Shown here in pieces: positions 24,156-25,959 of a stretch of 25,959 bases of DNA. Location: the NCBI GenBank assembly GCA_002505455.1, contig DAVB01000001.1, forward strand, positions 1-25,959, read 5' to 3'. Position numbers and translations under genes: made by a program. The first letter of the stretch is position 1, and the number at the start of each line of letters is the position of its first letter. The notes under the pieces were generated by a model that saw only the letters and a program-made list of their open reading frames with translations, had not been told where the DNA came from and made no database searches. This DNA comes from Euryarchaeota archaeon UBA52. GTDB taxonomy: Archaea > Thermoplasmatota > Poseidoniia > Poseidoniales > Thalassarchaeaceae.

Positions 24156-24755
24156 TCAACCGGCCTGATTCTGTCTTCCTTCTATAGCTATGAGGAGAAT
24201 TGCAGCGGCTGCGGCTATTCTCGGGTCTACACCTGATGATTTGACGCCGCTGACCAACAATTTATGGACAAATGGATTCATCTTCTGCGTGTATTTTACC
24301 GTGCCTCTGGCCCCATTTACCCTCAAGTGAAATTGTTGGGGGAATAGTATGTGAAGGTACGGAATGAAGCGGCGGATAAGAGCCAGTCCTCCGCTTTCTT
24401 CACCTAGTGACCCAACCACATTTTCTTTCTGGTCCGTGAGCACCCATGAGTCTCTAATGATGGACTTCATTCCCTTTCGCCTAAGTGTTCCTAGGGATTC
24501 GCCAGTCTGTCCGTCAACGATGCTGAAGCCGCCTGTGAAATCTAGGATGGCCTTCTGCTTGATTATCAAAAGCTCCGTAGACTTAGATTCATCCGAATAT
24601 ACTCTGATATCCTCTTTTAATTTCAATGCGGCCATCTTTGAATATCCGATCATGCTCCGCATGGATTCATCGGAGTAGATATGAAACTCCTCTCCAAGGA
24701 TTTTCATCACCTTCTGTCGGACCATGTATGTATCCAACTCAAACAAATGCTCCAT
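24156..24755 (-). CDS. LURP-one-related / scramblase-like (Tubby C-terminal fold) protein
   Basis: A 199-residue protein with the sequence style of the LURP-one-related family: repeated strand motifs 'LLIIKQKAILDFTGGFSIVDGQTGESLGTLRRKGMKS' and then 'DSWVLTDQKENVVGSLGEES', in which short strands report on 'ivD..G..lG.l..k'. The fold is shared with phospholipid scramblases and Tubby domains. The region 1-60 is helical and charged. Residues about 180-193 ('RIAAAAAILLIAIEG') are hydrophobic and may be a membrane or packing helix. Biochemical function in prokaryotes is unknown. TTATGA at 24777-24782 on this strand is centred about 25 nt before the ATG. Confidence 0.65.
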   Translation of the reverse strand: MEHLFELDTYMVRQKVMKILGEEFHIYSDESMRSMIGYSKMAALKLKEDIRVYSDESKSTELLIIKQKAILDFTGGFSIVDGQTGESLGTLRRKGMKSIIRDSWVLTDQKENVVGSLGEESGGLALIRRFIPYLHILFPQQFHLRVNGARGTVKYTQKMNPFVHKLLVSGVKSSGVDPRIAAAAAILLIAIEGRQNQAG

Positions 24756-24865
24756 GACGCTCCCTCTGACTCATTAGTCATAAGTGAATTCAAATGATGC
24801 ATCTAAAATATGCAAATTTGAGAGTTTCAAACACGGGTATTCTTCGCTACAAAGTTGGATATAGA

Positions 24866-24872
24866 TTATATT
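24866..24872 (+). promoter_or_regulatory. TATA box for the small gene at 24896
   Basis: TTATATT is centred about 27 nt before the ATG at 24896, the spacing of a leaderless archaeal transcript. It lies inside the longer open frame that begins at 24794, so it argues for the shorter protein. Confidence 0.5.
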
Positions 24873-24895
24873 CCGAACCAATTGCGGCCGGATTC

Positions 24896-25087
24896 ATGAC
24901 GAATTGGATTAAAGTCACAACTGAGGGCGGAATAACACGAATAAGAATGGATGCCATATGCGCCTATCAGGCAAGCGACGATGGCGAGAAACTACTAATC
25001 TACACCAAGGACAACTCTCTCTTCGAGATAACGGACGAGATAATGTCGGTAATCGACATCCTTGACTCTAAATACAATCCTGAATGA
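24896..25087 (+). CDS. Small conserved-looking protein (63 residues), weakly FlbD-like
   Basis: Begins 'MTNWIKVTTEGG' and continues as alternating strand-like segments ('ITRIRMDAICAYQ', 'EKLLIYTKDNSLFEI') with a C-terminal helix 'DEIMSVIDIL'. The pattern, a two-to-four-strand sheet with 'W-I-K-V-T' at the start and 'x-I-x-x-I' near the end, resembles small FlbD-like proteins, but the likeness is weak and gives no function. The open frame extends to an ATG at 24794. The shorter start is preferred because a TATA box sits 27 nt upstream of it and the extra 34 residues look unrelated. It stands alone between divergent and convergent neighbours. Confidence 0.55.
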   Translation: MTNWIKVTTEGGITRIRMDAICAYQASDDGEKLLIYTKDNSLFEITDEIMSVIDILDSKYNPE

Positions 25088-25091
25088 TTGG

Positions 25092-25709
25092 TTAAGGTTT
25101 GGTGCCAATCAAAACTAGTGTGCCATTCCAGTCTTCTCTAGGTCCTGCGAAGAAGCTCTCGATATTTTGGAAACCTGCCATCTTGAGACCCTCTTCCCAT
25201 GCTTCTGTCGAGAGGGTTGTCATATGCACGCCAAGGGATTCGGACCAATCAAGGCTGGACTCATTTTCCAGATAGTGGTCCACTCCTACGGCAATGGATC
25301 CTCCGGGCGATACCCATTTCTTGTGTAGTGTCTTGAAAAACGATATAGGATCTTCCAGATAGTATAGGAATTCCATACTCAGGACCAGGTCTACTGGACT
25401 ATTTGGAGACCATTCTGGAAGCATGCCACATGCATATTCTCCTTCCGAGTCTATCGAACGAGCCTTGCTTATCATCCTCTCAGAACCATCTACACCTGAG
25501 GCGGATATGCAGCTTGGCATGCTCTTTAGCCTGCGAACAGCCCATCCGTTGCCGCATCCTACGTCTATAGCAGTGAATTCAGATGGGAGTCGTCTCTTGA
25601 CTGCGGAAATAATTTGATTGACGCTGGAAGAATGGCCTTTCTCCATTCCCTCGTCGCGATCGAGTTTCGCCCACTCACTGAATAAATCCACGGCGGATGT
25701 GTCGGACAT
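25092..25709 (-). CDS. Class I SAM-dependent methyltransferase
   Basis: Motif I 'AIDVGCGNGWAVRRL' (47-61) is the SAM-binding loop. 'ASGVDGSERMISKAR' supplies the acidic end of the second strand, 'PVDLVLSMEFLYYLEDP' is the post-II region, and 'SPGGSIAVGVD' follows, as in UbiE/SmtA-like methyltransferases. From the ATG at 25709 the protein is 205 residues. Its front 'DRDEGMEKGHSSSV' may form a lid, and its end is strand-rich. The frame reaches a TTG at 25748, but the ATG is 24 nt from the centre of a CATATAC box, favouring the shorter start. The substrate (small molecule, protein or RNA) cannot be predicted. It converges on the small protein gene with a 4-nt gap. Confidence 0.85.
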   Translation of the reverse strand: MSDTSAVDLFSEWAKLDRDEGMEKGHSSSVNQIISAVKRRLPSEFTAIDVGCGNGWAVRRLKSMPSCISASGVDGSERMISKARSIDSEGEYACGMLPEWSPNSPVDLVLSMEFLYYLEDPISFFKTLHKKWVSPGGSIAVGVDHYLENESSLDWSESLGVHMTTLSTEAWEEGLKMAGFQNIESFFAGPREDWNGTLVLIGTKP

Positions 25710-25729
25710 ATCGATGGGGCCATGAATCA

Positions 25730-25736
25730 GTATATG
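25730..25736 (-). promoter_or_regulatory. TATA-like box for the methyltransferase gene
   Basis: CATATAC on the minus strand is centred 24 nt before the ATG at 25709, consistent with leaderless transcription. It lies inside the longer open frame starting at 25748. Confidence 0.45.
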
Positions 25737-25757
25737 ATGGGTTACCAATGAAGTCTG

Positions 25758-25769
25758 TATATGATATAG
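25758..25769 (+). promoter_or_regulatory. TATA-like element for the membrane protein gene at the right edge
   Basis: TATATGATATAG would place a transcription start near 25788-25790, giving a leader of about 20 nt that contains AAGGAG (25791-25796) before the ATG at 25808. This differs from the leaderless arrangement of the divergent methyltransferase. Confidence 0.4.
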
Positions 25770-25807
25770 TGAGGATTGTGTGTGTTGGTCAAGGAGATGT
25801 TGTTTGA

Positions 25808-25959
25808 ATGGCTCGTGCGATGGGCATTATGGCCTCATTATACGAATATGCGATCTTTGCACTAGTCATATCACTCATTTTACTGAATGAAATGTCGGGA
25901 GGGAGCTCCTTAGTTTCAGTATACATTGGGATTTCTTTCTTGATTTTCTGGTTTGTTCT
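25808..25959 (+). CDS. Membrane protein, N-terminal 50 codons only (runs off the right edge)
   Basis: An open frame from the ATG at 25808 to the end of the window. The in-frame codon just before is TGA, so the start cannot lie further upstream. The translation begins 'MARAMGIMASLYEYAIFALVISLILL', a signal- or anchor-like hydrophobic segment, followed by a short polar stretch 'NEMSGGSSL' and a second hydrophobic segment 'VSVYIGISFLIFWFV'. AAGGAG lies 11 nt upstream. Two membrane spans are visible; the family is unknown. Confidence 0.6.
   Translation, partial: MARAMGIMASLYEYAIFALVISLILLNEMSGGSSLVSVYIGISFLIFWFV

Noticed and set aside
24794..24895. N-terminal extension of the 63-residue protein to an ATG at 24794
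   Set aside because: The extension contains a well-placed TATA box and unrelated sequence; the start at 24896 fits leaderless transcription.
1..25959. tRNA, rRNA, CRISPR, transposase or prophage content
   Set aside because: Reading both strands found no cloverleaf with T-loop consensus, no regular repeats with spacers, and no mobile-element genes; intergenic gaps are too short for most of these.

Overview
The window looks like a chromosomal segment of a marine Thermoplasmatota archaeon, most likely Marine Group II (Candidatus Poseidoniales). The archaeal markers are a TATA-binding protein, an archaeal-type tRNA-guanine transglycosylase with a PUA domain, mevalonate kinase, an aconitase-X protein of the phosphomevalonate dehydratase kind and a SepF-like division protein. 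Several starts also sit about 24-27 nt downstream of a TATA box, as in leaderless archaeal mRNAs. An acyl-CoA dehydrogenase, a membrane Fe-S oxidoreductase and large secreted PKD, LTD and BNR proteins fit an aerobic heterotroph using lipids and proteins. The lineage is inferred from gene content, not from a marker-gene tree.

Layout. 1-4116 (minus strand): the start of an ABC-type ATPase gene whose Walker A region is degenerate, then tgtA, then a fused aconitase-X protein overlapping tgtA by 4 nt. 4204-5546 (plus): a peroxiredoxin translationally coupled to a flavin-reductase-like split-barrel protein. 5535-10184 (minus): an apparent operon of TATA-binding protein, a giant PKD-repeat surface protein and SepF, headed by a palindromic double TATA element. 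10231-11196 (minus): mevalonate kinase. 11309-14577 (plus): a membrane Fe-S oxidoreductase and an acyl-CoA dehydrogenase. 14600-17884 (plus): a small membrane protein, two tandem class I glutamine amidotransferases and cysteinyl-tRNA synthetase, tightly packed. 17886-20459 (minus): a secreted, membrane-anchored amidohydrolase with a lamin-tail domain. 20568-24145 (plus): a BNR lipoprotein, a TauE/SafE permease and a DEAD-box helicase. 24156-25959: a LURP-one-like protein, a 63-residue protein, a methyltransferase and the start of a membrane protein.

Functional links. Mevalonate kinase and the aconitase-X protein are both steps of the archaeal mevalonate route to isoprenoid lipids. The membrane Fe-S oxidoreductase next to the acyl-CoA dehydrogenase suggests electron flow from fatty-acid oxidation through an electron-transfer flavoprotein to the quinone pool. 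The TBP, surface protein and SepF cluster would couple a general transcription factor, an envelope protein with a cytoplasmic tail and a division protein in one transcript.

The most unusual points are residue-level. TgtA has lost all three zinc-binding cysteines. The acyl-CoA dehydrogenase has glycine where the catalytic glutamate should be. TBP carries an insertion of about 65 residues in its second repeat. The ABC protein lacks a usable Walker A. No tRNA, rRNA, CRISPR array, insertion sequence or phage gene was seen, and no gene-free stretch exceeds about 150 bases.
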